Below, in pieces: positions 32,218 to 40,498 of a stretch of 64,000 nt of DNA. The DNA comes from Yinghuangia seranimata. GTDB lineage: Bacteria; Actinomycetota; Actinomycetes; Streptomycetales; Streptomycetaceae. The notes beneath the pieces were generated by a model that ran no database searches, was not told where the DNA came from, and was given only the letters and a program-made list of their open reading frames with translations. Every line of letters begins with the position of its first letter. The first letter of the stretch is position 1. The stretch is taken from contig NZ_JASAOI010000034.1 in the NCBI RefSeq assembly GCF_029953285.1, positions 56,981 to 120,980 of the forward strand. The letters run 5' to 3'. Both the position numbers and the translations under genes were made by a program.

Positions 32218-32889
32218 TCAGCGTGCTCGCTGGTCTGGTGGACGAGGGGCTCGCGGGGGGCGCGGGTCCCTGGTCGGGCGAGGCGGGCGGCGGGTCCGCT
32301 GTTGGTCGGCGCGGTAGCGGACGAAGGCGATCGCGGCCGCCAGCGCCGAGCCGCCCCACAGCACTCCGGCCTTGAAGGTCAGTGCGGTGAAGACGTCGAG
32401 GCCCATGCGGACGAGGAACGGCTCGCCGTTGTCGCTCGGGAACACCAGGCTCAGGGCCACTATCGTCAGCGCGAACGCCAGCGGCGGGGCGATGGCGGCG
32501 GCGACCAGGTCGCGAGTTCGGGTCTTCACGGCGACCAGCACGCACGAGGCGAAGAAGGCCGTCCCGAAGATCACCCCGATGGTGTCCGTCGCGATCTCGT
32601 TGACCAGTCCGCCGAGGAGCGTGCCGCCGGTCGCGACGACGAACGCGCCGGGGGCGGTCAGGCCCGTGTTGCCGGCGGGGCCGCGTCGGGGCGGGTGCGG
32701 GCGGCGGCCCTGAGGGGTGCCCGGGCCGCCCGGGGGTGCGGGGCGGGGACGCGGGGTGCCGGGGCCGGCTTCCGAGCCGGTCCCCGTCGGGGTCACCGGG
32801 GGTGCGGCGGGGGGCGGCGGTCCGCCCGACGGCGGCGTGCCCGGGTCGTCCGGCTGATCGGGTGAGGCGGCTGAGCGGCGGCGGCGCAT
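32218..32889 (-). CDS. DUF6542-type membrane protein
   Basis: A 223-residue protein. Residues about 1-72 are Pro/Gly/Arg-rich and disordered. Residues about 78-195 contain four hydrophobic segments (LTAPGAFVVATGGTLLGGLV, GVIFGTAFFASCVLVAV, LVAAAIAPPLAFALTIVALS, FKAGVLWGGSALAAAIAFV), the DUF6542 profile. The basic C-terminus (PPRPTRDPRPPRAPRP) is cytoplasmic or wall-facing. The family is conserved next to ispH and ychF in Streptomyces; its function is unknown. The ATG at 32889 has GGAG 7 nt upstream and is preferred over one farther upstream. Confidence 0.8.
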   Translation of the reverse strand: MRRRRSAASPDQPDDPGTPPSGGPPPPAAPPVTPTGTGSEAGPGTPRPRPAPPGGPGTPQGRRPHPPRRGPAGNTGLTAPGAFVVATGGTLLGGLVNEIATDTIGVIFGTAFFASCVLVAVKTRTRDLVAAAIAPPLAFALTIVALSLVFPSDNGEPFLVRMGLDVFTALTFKAGVLWGGSALAAAIAFVRYRADQQRTRRPPRPTRDPRPPRAPRPPDQRAR

Positions 32890-33030
32890 GGGCTCACTCC
32901 GCCCAGGCGCCGGCACCGGACGCCGCCCTTGCGGGGATCCGGCCGCGGGTGGGCGGGCACGGCTGCGCTGTTCCACATATCAACGGTATGCGTACAACCT
33001 GCAACAAAGGGGTGAAGAACACGCGCTTCC

Positions 33031-34389
33031 TCAGCTGATCCGGATAGAGCCACCCGGGTGGCCGGTCTGCCCCGGCTGTCCGTCGTGGCCCGGTGCGGCG
33101 GCCGGTCCGCCGCGTGCGGGGTCCCGCGGGTCGGGGCCCTGCTCTGGTGAGGACGCGTTCCCCTCCTCGATCGGTGGCAGCGAACGCAGCCGGTTTCCCT
33201 CCTCCGCCGCCGCGACCAGTTCGGGCGCGGACAGCGCGCGGGCGGTCTGCTCGACCTGGGTGGGCACCGCCAGGTCGCTCTCGACGAGCTTGAGGTCCCG
33301 CATGCGGCGCGCGCTCACGAGCACGCGTGCCTCGAGGGAGCCTACGGTGCGGTTGTACGCGCCGACCGCGCCGGTCAGCGAGCGGCCCAGGCGGTCGAGG
33401 TGCTCGCCGAGGCCTCCGAGGCGGTCGTAGAGCTCGCGGCCGAGTTCGAAGACCTCGCGGGCGCCGTCGGCCAGGGCGTCCTGGCTCCACGCGTAGGCGA
33501 CGGTGCGCAGCAGCGCGATGAGGGTGGTCGGCGTGGCCAGCACGACCTTGCGTGCCGCGGCGTACTCCAGCAGCCCCGGCTCCTGGTCGAGGGCCTGCGC
33601 GAGGAACGCCTCGCCCGGTACGAACAGGACGACGAACTCGGGGGTGGGCTGGATCTTCTGCCAGTACGCCTTGCCGCCGAGCTGGTCGACGTGGGTGCGC
33701 AGGTGCCGCGCGTGGGCGAGGAGCCGCTCGGCGCGTACCGCTTCGTCGTCGGTTTCGGAGGCGTCCAGGAAGGCGGTGAGCGGCACCTTCGCGTCGACGA
33801 CCACGTGCTTGCCTCCGGCGAGGTGCACGACCATGTCGGGGCGGAAGAGTCCGTCGTCGGTGGTGACCGAGGTCTGTGTGTCGAAGTCGCAGCGGTCGAC
33901 CAGGCCGGCCAGTTCGACGGCGCGGCGCAGGTGCATCTCGCCCCAGCGGCCCCGGACGTCCGGCTTGCGCAGTGCGGTGACGAGTGACGCGGTCTCTCGG
34001 CGCAGTTGTTCGCCGGCCGTCCGTACGTCGTCGATCTGGCGGGTCAGCGCCGCCTGCGCGGCGACTCGGGAGCGTTCGAGGTCGCCGAGCCGGCCGTCGA
34101 GCCGGTCGAGGGTCTCGCGGATGGGGTCGCCCGCGATCCGGAATCGGTGGTCGGCGAGTTCGAGGAACTGCGCGTTGCTGCGGGCCAGGGCGTCCGCGGA
34201 CAGCGCGCGGAACCGCTCCGAGAGTTGCTCCTGCGCGCGCTCGGCGAGGTCGGCGGCGCCGAGCGCGGCGGCGCGCTCGGCCTCCAGCCGGGCGATGCGC
34301 GCGGTGGCCTGACCACGCGCCCACAGCACGCCGACGAGCGCGCCGAGACCGAGGCCGATGAGCAGCAGCAACACGGCGGTGACGTCCAT
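33031..34389 (-). CDS. rmuC: DNA recombination protein RmuC
   Basis: A 452-residue RmuC. An N-terminal membrane anchor (residues about 4-24, AVLLLLIGLGLGALVGVLW) is followed by a coiled coil (about 28-125). The nuclease-like core contains RGRWGEMHLRRAVELAGL, LFRPDMVVHLAGGKHVVVDAKVPL and FVVLFVPGEAFLAQAL. RmuC limits inversions at short inverted repeats and has been linked to phage restriction in some bacteria. The last 60 residues are Gly/Pro-rich. An AAGTAT box lies 6 nt before the ATG. Confidence 0.94.
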   Translation of the reverse strand: MDVTAVLLLLIGLGLGALVGVLWARGQATARIARLEAERAAALGAADLAERAQEQLSERFRALSADALARSNAQFLELADHRFRIAGDPIRETLDRLDGRLGDLERSRVAAQAALTRQIDDVRTAGEQLRRETASLVTALRKPDVRGRWGEMHLRRAVELAGLVDRCDFDTQTSVTTDDGLFRPDMVVHLAGGKHVVVDAKVPLTAFLDASETDDEAVRAERLLAHARHLRTHVDQLGGKAYWQKIQPTPEFVVLFVPGEAFLAQALDQEPGLLEYAAARKVVLATPTTLIALLRTVAYAWSQDALADGAREVFELGRELYDRLGGLGEHLDRLGRSLTGAVGAYNRTVGSLEARVLVSARRMRDLKLVESDLAVPTQVEQTARALSAPELVAAAEEGNRLRSLPPIEEGNASSPEQGPDPRDPARGGPAAAPGHDGQPGQTGHPGGSIRIS

Positions 34390-34467
34390 GTGTTCATACT
34401 TGCGGCTTATTGCGCGGTGGCGTGAGTCGGCGCGCCGGTCGGGAGTTGTGCCGTACGCCGCCTCCGC

Positions 34468-35061
34468 TCAGGTGCCGGGCGGTGGGCCGAACGGCCGAGG
34501 GGGCGCGACCGGCGGCGGTGGCGGAAGGAACGGCGACGGTGCGGCCGTGCCGCGCAACTCGTCGCTGATGGCTTGTGACCCACCGAGCTCCAACGGGATG
34601 CCCCGTGCGGACAGCGGGGCGTGGAGGTCGAGGGCGAGCACGCGCAGCATGCCTTCCTCGACGCGCACCAGGGTGACTTTCGCCTGGGTTCCGCTGCGCG
34701 ACGTGACGCGCAGCCGCGCCACGCTGTTCCAGCTCGGATGCCCAGGGGTCAGCCGGAGCTGCACGGCGGCGACGTCGGCCCACGCGACCTCGACCGCGGA
34801 TCTGTTCGCCAAGGAGATCCCGTGCGGAGAGATCGCCAGCCGGCGACGGCCCTGCCGGACCGCCGTCATGAAGACCACGGCGCAAGCGACGGCGCCAAAC
34901 GCGGAGACCGGCAGCAGCTCCGGTGCGCCGCCGGCGAGCGCGACTGCGACGGGCGCGACCGTAATCGCGATCAGGAGCAACGCCTCGAACAGCTGTTGCA
35001 CGGGCTCGCGACTGCTGCCGCAGCGCCACACAACCCGGTCCGCATACGCCTCGCGGTTCAT
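34468..35061 (-). CDS. PH-domain-like membrane protein
   Basis: A 197-residue protein. Two hydrophobic helices (about residues 22-42 and 48-66) are followed by a bacterial PH-like domain (RRRLAISPHGISLANRSAVEVAWADVAAVQLR), ending in a proline-rich tail (PPPPPVAPPRPFGPPPGT). Such proteins are common in actinobacteria and are presumed membrane-associated; no function is assigned. The ATG at 35061 has a G-rich ribosome site (GGGGGG). It is divergent from ychF. Confidence 0.75.
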   Translation of the reverse strand: MNREAYADRVVWRCGSSREPVQQLFEALLLIAITVAPVAVALAGGAPELLPVSAFGAVACAVVFMTAVRQGRRRLAISPHGISLANRSAVEVAWADVAAVQLRLTPGHPSWNSVARLRVTSRSGTQAKVTLVRVEEGMLRVLALDLHAPLSARGIPLELGGSQAISDELRGTAAPSPFLPPPPPVAPPRPFGPPPGT

Positions 35062-35203
35062 CCGCGTCCCCCCTTGGGCCACCCCCGTGTGCCCGTTCGG
35101 CGAGCGTAGCCGTGCGCGGCTCCGCCAGGTGAGAGGACCTTCCCTCGTCAGGCGTCGGTGCCCGGGGCACGCTGTCGGGGGCAGGGGGGTTCGGGGGCCT
35201 CGA

Positions 35204-35209
35204 TAGACT
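35204..35209 (+). promoter_or_regulatory. Probable ychF -10 box TAGACT
   Basis: TAGACT lies about 69 bp before the TTG start. This implies a 5' leader of about 60 nt, unlike the leaderless neighbours. No strong -35 hexamer is visible. Confidence 0.45.
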
Positions 35210-35277
35210 GTGGGGCGGCGGTGCCGTGTCCTCGGGCCGTCGCCCCCCTTCACCCCACCGAACCCAGGGAAGCCACG

Positions 35278-36351
35278 TTGTCGCTCACCATCGGAATCGT
35301 CGGTCTGCCCAACGTCGGCAAGTCCACCCTGTTCAACGCGCTGACGAAGAACAACGTGCTGGCCGCGAACTACCCGTTCGCGACGATCGAGCCGAACGTC
35401 GGTGTCGTCGGTGTGCCTGACGCGCGGCTCGGCAAGCTCGCCGAGATCTTCGGGTCGCAGAAGGTGCTGCCGGCGACCGTCGACTTCGTCGACATCGCGG
35501 GCATCGTGAAGGGCGCCTCCGAGGGGGAGGGCCTGGGCAACAAGTTCCTCGCGAACATCCGCGAGTCGGACGCGATCTGCCAGGTCATCCGGGTCTTCAC
35601 CGACCCCGACGTGGTCCACGTCGACGGCAAGGTCTCGCCGAAGGACGACATGGAGACCATCAACACCGAGCTGATCCTCGCCGACCTGCAGACCATCGAG
35701 AAGGTGCTGCCGCGGCTCCAGAAGGAGTCGCGTCTGAAGAAGGAGTCGGCGGAGGCCGCGAAGGCCGTCGAGGAGGCGCAGAAGGTCCTGGAGACCGGCA
35801 AGACGATCTTCGCCGCCGGCCTGGACTCCGCCCCGCTGCGTGAGCTGCACCTGCTGACCGCGAAGCCCTTCCTCTACGTCTTCAACGTCGACGAGGAGGA
35901 GCTGACCAACGAGGACCTCAAGGCCGAGATGCGCGCCCTCGTCGCGCCGGCCGAGGCGATCTTCCTCGACGCCAAGATCGAGTCCGAGCTGATCGAGCTG
36001 CCGGACGACGAGGCGCTCGAGCTGCTGCAGGGCCTCGGCCAGGAGGAGTCCGGCCTGTCGCTGCTGGCCCGCGTCGGCTTCGCCACGCTCGGCCTGCAGA
36101 CCTACCTGACCGCCGGGCCCAAGGAGGCCCGCGCCTGGACGATCAAGAAGGGCGCCACCGCCCCCGAGGCGGCCGGCGTCATCCACACCGACTTCCAGCG
36201 CGGCTTCATCAAGGCCGAGGTCATCGCCTTCGACGACCTCGTCGAGACCGGCGGCCGCACCGAGGCCCGCGCCAAGGGCAAGGCCCGCATGGAGGGCAAG
36301 GACTACGTCATGCAGGACGGCGATGTCGTGGAGTTCCGCTTCAACGTCTGA
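35278..36351 (+). CDS. ychF: Redox-regulated ribosome-binding ATPase YchF
   Basis: A 357-residue Obg-family ATPase with a TTG start (TTGTCGCTCACC) preceded by GGGA. G1 is [10 protein letters not shown]3 is [18 protein letters not shown], and the G4 position reads NVDE in place of NKxD, the substitution that gives YchF its ATP preference. A coiled-coil insertion (about residues 125-165) and a C-terminal TGS domain ([19 protein letters not shown]) are present. It binds ribosomes and affects stress responses. The size matches the family (about 360), supporting the TTG start. It ends just before a clean hairpin. Confidence 0.95.
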   Translation: MSLTIGIVGLPNVGKSTLFNALTKNNVLAANYPFATIEPNVGVVGVPDARLGKLAEIFGSQKVLPATVDFVDIAGIVKGASEGEGLGNKFLANIRESDAICQVIRVFTDPDVVHVDGKVSPKDDMETINTELILADLQTIEKVLPRLQKESRLKKESAEAAKAVEEAQKVLETGKTIFAAGLDSAPLRELHLLTAKPFLYVFNVDEEELTNEDLKAEMRALVAPAEAIFLDAKIESELIELPDDEALELLQGLGQEESGLSLLARVGFATLGLQTYLTAGPKEARAWTIKKGATAPEAAGVIHTDFQRGFIKAEVIAFDDLVETGGRTEARAKGKARMEGKDYVMQDGDVVEFRFNV

Positions 36352-36609
36352 GCGAGACTTCAGAGGCTCCCTGACCTGCGGCGACGCAAGTCAGGGAGCA
36401 TCGCTGTCCGCAGCAGTCCGCGCGATGCTGCGACCGGTGCGGGTTGGCGCCGACCGTCGGATGCGCTTCTGCTGTTCCGAGGGTGTGACGTCGATGCCCG
36501 TCATCTTTGTCCAAGAATGCGGATCGGTGGCTGCTGCCAGGATGGCGGAGATGGCGAGTACGCGCGAGGTCGGCTACTGCGGTTTCGTCCGAGCGTGCGA
36601 GAACACCGG
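36352..36609. other. Gap between ychF and the caspase gene
   Basis: 258 bp with the ychF terminator hairpin and no recognisable gene. G+C begins to fall here, marking the left side of the lower-GC island. Confidence 0.6.
36366..36399. terminator. ychF terminator hairpin
   Basis: Perfect 10-bp arms GCTCCCTGAC and GTCAGGGAGC flank a 14-nt loop, 14 bp after the ychF stop. Confidence 0.75.
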
Positions 36610-38817
36610 CTAGCGAGGGCAGCGGGCGATCCTCGGAAGCTGTGACGAGCCGAGGAGTCGATCAAGTGCCGGCACGCCCTCGTGATGGAGCGATGGGCCA
36701 GGACAGCCCGGCAAAAGTCGGCGCAGGGCACGGGTTGCGACATCAGTCAGTGTTGCTCCGATCTCCGGCCCCAGCGAAAGGTTGAGACTTCCGGCCAGAT
36801 GTACTTGCCGATCGTCCCACCCGTCGATGTCCTCGGTGAGGAAGTCCATAACCACGGATTGCCGCCGACCCAGAAGGAGCAACTCGCAGGCCTGCACGAC
36901 GTCCCGAAGATCGAAGATGAGCCGGGCCGATGTCCATGAAGGTCCGAGGGCGGGCTCCTCACAGCTGATGATGAGCTCGTTGGAGTCGGGACTCTCGGCG
37001 GCGACACCCAATTGGAGGCCGCCGTGTTTCAGGAAGTCCTCAACGGCTTGCTGTTCTTGTTTACCGTGAACGACTAGGGACCACCAGGGAATCGCAGCCC
37101 ATGTGCCATGGTTCATCATATATTCTTCGAAGGGCGTGAAGACTTGAGGGCGCTTCAGAAGGTGCTTGCTGAAGGTGGCAAGGCAGCCGTCCTGGAAGTG
37201 TTCGTCCGGTGTGCGCTCGCGTAGCAAGTCGTACTCGATGGCGCTAATGCTTTCGACGGCTAGTGCGATGTCCTGCAACTGCTCTTCGATGATCTCCGCC
37301 GCCCGTGCAAGGACTGCACGGAATTCATGGCCCGCTGGTGCCAGATCGACGTACTGAGCGAGGGTTCGCCGAGCTGCCTTGCACCGGACGAGATCGCCAC
37401 CCAGCTGAACTAAGTGGCGGGCGTTGAGTGTGCTCCACGGGCGAGTGGACATCCAGTCTTCCCATGCACGGTCGCCCCCACCGCGCTTGCCGAGCATCAT
37501 TGTCGTGACGGTGCCGACTCGAAGATCCGGCTCGGTGTTCAACCTCTCCCAGGGGTTGGGATAAGTGACCAGTGGGAGGGGCGGCAGTGAGGAGTACGCG
37601 CTCAGGACACGGATGTCCGCAGTGTCCCAAAGCTTGCTGAGTTCCCGCTCCACGCGAGGACGTGGCATCGTACGGCTTCGCTGGGCAGCCCAATATTCGC
37701 TCAGCAGCATGTACGTACTCTCTGGCGTCCAAGGAAAGAGTCCCAGGCCCCCGAGGAACCCAACGCTGTTGGCCAGCCCGTTTGTTTCGAATCCGAACTG
37801 GACCTCGGCGATGAGTTCTGAGAGTTCGTCAATGCTGGGGCACGGAGTGGCGAAGATGCCGCTGGAGAAGAGCATGCTGCTGATGGTCGTCGTGCTTTTC
37901 CCCTGGGCGAGTTGGACGGCGATTCGTGCTACCAGTAGGGAGCGGATGAGCGTCGGATCGCCGAGCTCGGGGCGGAGCTGGTCTTGGGCAAGTGCCGGGA
38001 CATCCCCCAAGCGCCCGCGCAGTTCGTGATGAATCTCGCGAAACCATTGCTCCCGCTGTACTGAGAGCGTCGGTTTCTCTGTGGGAGGGCGCCACTTGTT
38101 GTGGAACAGTGCGATGGCGTGCCCCAGGCCGCTGGCCCGCTGCTGGGGTAGTGGCATTCCCTGCGATTTGAGTCGGCCACGGACGTACTTGTACAGGGAG
38201 TTCATGTCCAGCGGATCCGGCATTTCGGCTATGCCATCGGCAATTGCTGTGACGAGTTCGCCGGTGAACGCTGTAAGTGGAGAATCCGGAGGAGCCATAG
38301 CCGCTTGCGTCGCTGCTGACGCGGTCATGACATAGGTGCCTTCGATGATGGCCTCGTCCGCGACCTCATCGGCGCTGCCCATGAACCCCTCCAGCGCGGC
38401 ACCGCTGTAGCAACAGTCCAGGATCACGACCTTGTTGGCAGCTGCGCTGTCCAACACTTCGGCACGTAGGTCGTCGAAGGCCACCGACGCGTACTGTTTC
38501 CTGCCCCGTTCCGAGTTGCGCACGGCGAGACGGAGGGAGCCGTCGGGTAGCCGCATACCGTGGCCGGCGAAGTACACCACCAGGGTGTCCGACGCTTCAC
38601 TCGCCGCCCGGTGTACGGGGTCGAGCGCGCTGTTGATTTCAGTGGGGTTGAGCACCGTCGTGCAATGTCTTTCCGGAAGGTCCCCACCGAGTGGGGACCT
38701 GAAGAGCTTGGCCAGCTCGGTGAGGTTGTTGCGCACCGCTGGCAAGGGCGGGAAATGCTGGTACTCGTCCACCCCGATCAGCACTACACGGGTTCCGTCA
38801 GGATCAGGCAGGCGCAT
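36610..38817 (-). CDS. Caspase-family (C14/metacaspase-like) protease with large C-terminal domain
   Basis: A 735-residue protein. Residues about 9-230 form a caspase-like domain: RVVLIGVDEYQHFPPLPAVR, catalytic His86 in YFAGHGMRL, and catalytic Cys136 in VVILDCCYSGAALEGF (the second Cys of DCC). The remaining ~500 residues match no family I recognise. They are mostly helical at about 260-560, then more beta-rich at about 585-700. No transmembrane segment or Walker motif was seen. The start overlaps the stop of the small EACC1-like gene (GTGATG). G+C is well below the neighbours, suggesting horizontal gain. The probable role is the proteolytic effector of a conflict or programmed-death system; that is inferred from the partner gene. 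Confidence 0.85.
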   Translation of the reverse strand: MRLPDPDGTRVVLIGVDEYQHFPPLPAVRNNLTELAKLFRSPLGGDLPERHCTTVLNPTEINSALDPVHRAASEASDTLVVYFAGHGMRLPDGSLRLAVRNSERGRKQYASVAFDDLRAEVLDSAAANKVVILDCCYSGAALEGFMGSADEVADEAIIEGTYVMTASAATQAAMAPPDSPLTAFTGELVTAIADGIAEMPDPLDMNSLYKYVRGRLKSQGMPLPQQRASGLGHAIALFHNKWRPPTEKPTLSVQREQWFREIHHELRGRLGDVPALAQDQLRPELGDPTLIRSLLVARIAVQLAQGKSTTTISSMLFSSGIFATPCPSIDELSELIAEVQFGFETNGLANSVGFLGGLGLFPWTPESTYMLLSEYWAAQRSRTMPRPRVERELSKLWDTADIRVLSAYSSLPPLPLVTYPNPWERLNTEPDLRVGTVTTMMLGKRGGGDRAWEDWMSTRPWSTLNARHLVQLGGDLVRCKAARRTLAQYVDLAPAGHEFRAVLARAAEIIEEQLQDIALAVESISAIEYDLLRERTPDEHFQDGCLATFSKHLLKRPQVFTPFEEYMMNHGTWAAIPWWSLVVHGKQEQQAVEDFLKHGGLQLGVAAESPDSNELIISCEEPALGPSWTSARLIFDLRDVVQACELLLLGRRQSVVMDFLTEDIDGWDDRQVHLAGSLNLSLGPEIGATLTDVATRALRRLLPGCPGPSLHHEGVPALDRLLGSSQLPRIARCPR

Positions 38818-39227
38818 CACCGATCTTCGGAGACGCAGGGCGCCGACGCCTGGCTCGTGCCGACCGTTCCTGGCTCTACCAGGGGAGGTGCAGATGCCAG
38901 CAGGGCTGCGACTCGACGCAGAGTATCCTCTGATGTGTCGTGGACTGTCACGGTTACTCCGTCGCGGCCGATGACGACCGGCCCGGATGATGGGCGAGCT
39001 GCTCGCCAAGCAACCACGATATTCACCAGCAGGCCTGCGGCGGCAAGACCGTTGCTGACGAACATGTTGATGGTCTCTCCCGCGTTCATGCGGCCAGACG
39101 CGCTGGCAGACAGTGCTAGCTCGACCTGTGCGTGGCGCCGGAGTTCATGATCCTGCCGGAGCCAGTAGTACAGATCGTGGGCCGCTGTGTCGTCGCCTTG
39201 TGTATCGACGGTGATCTGCAGCTCCAT
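38817..39227 (-). CDS. EACC1-like small membrane protein (effector-associated constant component)
   Basis: A 136-residue protein. The N-terminal half is predicted alpha/beta (LQITVDTQGDDTAAHDLYYW, RRHAQVELAL). A transmembrane helix follows (about residues 50-73, NMFVSNGLAAAGLLVNIVVAW), then a short beta domain (VVIGRDGVTVTVHDTSEDTLRRVAALL). This layout, and its place directly before a caspase, match the EACC1 family described in comparative-genomic work on actinobacterial NTP-dependent conflict systems. The assignment is from pattern memory. The ATG has a GGGGGAAA ribosome site. The stop codon overlaps the caspase start, so the two proteins are made together. Confidence 0.7.
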   Translation of the reverse strand: MELQITVDTQGDDTAAHDLYYWLRQDHELRRHAQVELALSASASGRMNAGETINMFVSNGLAAAGLLVNIVVAWRAARPSSGPVVIGRDGVTVTVHDTSEDTLRRVAALLASAPPLVEPGTVGTSQASAPCVSEDR

Positions 39228-39380
39228 GTCGTTTCCCCCTGCCGCCTACGGTGCAATGCTCATGGCAGGGAACGGGTGCACCTCCGTAACTCCTGCCCCC
39301 AACGTTCAATCTGGGTGGAAGGATACGCCCCCCAATGGGGGTGGCTCCTCTCGTAGTTCGTGGACCGTGGCCATTGGTGA
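39228..39380. promoter_or_regulatory. Probable promoter region of the EACC1-caspase pair
   Basis: The gap behind the 189-aa gene contains a short CCCCC-AAT-GGGGG hairpin near 39332-39344 and no gene. It is the likely promoter region of the two-gene unit; no -10/-35 pair was assigned. Confidence 0.35.
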
Positions 39381-39417
39381 CCGCTCTCGGCTGTGGCTGA
39401 TCAGCTGTCGAGAGCGG
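39381..39417. terminator. Hairpin overlapping the 3' end of the 189-aa gene
   Basis: Arms CCGCTCTCG (39381-39389) and CGAGAGCGG (39409-39417) flank a 19-nt loop that contains the stop codon. It could terminate or attenuate transcription before the EACC1-caspase pair. Confidence 0.5.
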
Positions 39418-39970
39418 CGATCCGCTGGCCGGCGATGGCCTCCCTCAGGAGGCTCTGTGTGCTGGGGTGCCGTCGGTATACCGCGTCGATCTCACGCGAT
39501 GCAGCCTCATGGTCGTAGGGCATCGCGAGCTGACGGGCGACGCCGTACCGGAGTGCGTCCGCGACGTCCTTTCCTATCTCGGCCGTCCGCAGAGCCTCGA
39601 CGATGCCGGTCGAGGCATCGACGAGCACCATGCAAGCGGTGAAGGGCTCACCTTGCTCCCCAGGCACGCCGACAGTGCGGTCGCGTTGGCGGTATGCCTC
39701 CCATGGCGAGTCGCCCCAACCGAGAGCCCCTTTCGGGGCGCCGGGGCGGGCCGGTGCGTTGAAGCGGTAGCACCACATCAGATGTCTGTCCCCGACGGTG
39801 ACCGCGACCATCGCTGAGCCGGTCGTGAAGGCGGCCAGCTCGTCCGACGTGAGGCCGTCGAACGAATGGATGATCTCGACATAGTTCGCGCTGAGGACCA
39901 GGTTGGCCGCGGACTTCGGCCACTTGACCTGCCTCGGGTACGGCTCACCGACAACCAATGTGTATGTCAT
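39401..39970 (-). CDS. Uncharacterised 189-aa protein upstream of the EACC1-caspase pair
   Basis: A soluble protein starting MTYTLVVGEPYPRQVKWPKS. It has an alternating beta/alpha pattern, a tryptophan-rich middle (HLMWCYRF, LGWGDSPWEAYRQRD) and a helical C-terminus (ADALRYGVARQLAMPYDHEAASREIDAVYRRHP in several helices). No family was recognised with confidence. It is on the same strand as the EACC1-like and caspase genes, 173 bp upstream, and shares their lower G+C. The ATG has a GGGGAAAG ribosome site similar to that of the EACC1 gene. Co-occurrence with caspase/EACC1 pairs elsewhere would be needed to link it to the system. Confidence 0.75.
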   Translation of the reverse strand: MTYTLVVGEPYPRQVKWPKSAANLVLSANYVEIIHSFDGLTSDELAAFTTGSAMVAVTVGDRHLMWCYRFNAPARPGAPKGALGWGDSPWEAYRQRDRTVGVPGEQGEPFTACMVLVDASTGIVEALRTAEIGKDVADALRYGVARQLAMPYDHEAASREIDAVYRRHPSTQSLLREAIAGQRIAALDS

Positions 39971-40025
39971 GGTGCTTTCCCCTCTTGCCGGTCTCGGACC
40001 AGGGCCGTTGCATCCGCCGCAAATT

Positions 40026-40421
40026 TCAGAGTAGTTGGGCTGCGTAGACGCAGCCGCGACAACATTGCCCGCCATGCCGTGGCCGGGTATCGGCTTCGGG
40101 GGGATCAGGACCGGGGCAGTCGTTGGCGAAGTCGCATGGGAGGCCCGTCCAGCGGCGAATCTCGGCGGGCGTGCAAGCGGGTTGGCCGTGGAGGTGGGTC
40201 AGGGCAAAACAGCAGCCGCCGCCGAAGAAGCGGGACTCGCTGACCAGGAGCAGGTAGCCGATGCGTATGCGGAACGTGGCGCGTTGGCCTACGCCGATCA
40301 ACCAAGTGGCGGTGAGGCGTAAGCGCCACTCGTAGCCGTGGAGTGCCTCCGGCTCGGCAGCGGTGATCGTTGCCCTGCGTCGTCGATGCGGCGACGGGTG
40401 AAGCGTTCGGCGTGTGGCCAC
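40026..40421 (-). CDS. Possible small Cys-rich protein (tentative)
   Basis: A GTG-started frame of 131 codons with fairly high GC3 and a mixed, protein-like composition: LTATWLIGVGQRATFRIRIGYLLL, TPAEIRRWTGLPCDF and a Cys-rich end (GGQCCRGCVY). It would lie 55 bp upstream of the 189-aa gene. Against it: the start lies only 5 bp after a strong terminator hairpin, there is no clear ribosome site, and a plus-strand frame also spans part of the region. The true start could be internal. Confidence 0.3.
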   Translation of the reverse strand: MATRRTLHPSPHRRRRATITAAEPEALHGYEWRLRLTATWLIGVGQRATFRIRIGYLLLVSESRFFGGGCCFALTHLHGQPACTPAEIRRWTGLPCDFANDCPGPDPPEADTRPRHGGQCCRGCVYAAQLL

Positions 40422-40426
40422 CTAGG

Positions 40427-40470
40427 CCGCAGATAGGGCCGGACCCGTGCGGCTCCGGCCCTATCTGCGG
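40427..40470. terminator. 17-bp perfect hairpin downstream of the VOC gene
   Basis: Arms CCGCAGATAGGGCCGGA and TCCGGCCCTATCTGCGG flank a 10-nt loop. It lies 28 bp after the VOC gene stop and marks the right side of the lower-GC island. Confidence 0.85.
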
Positions 40471-40498
40471 GTTCGGGGCAGGCCGGGCGGTGTTGGGG

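Noticed and set aside
36323..36613. Plus-strand frame after ychF
   Set aside because: It spans the ychF terminator hairpin and shows no family, start signal or codon bias.
40035..40322. Plus-strand Ala/Gly-rich frame opposite the tentative Cys-rich protein
   Set aside because: Its composition is typical of a shadow frame and GC3 is lower than in the minus frame; neither is strong.
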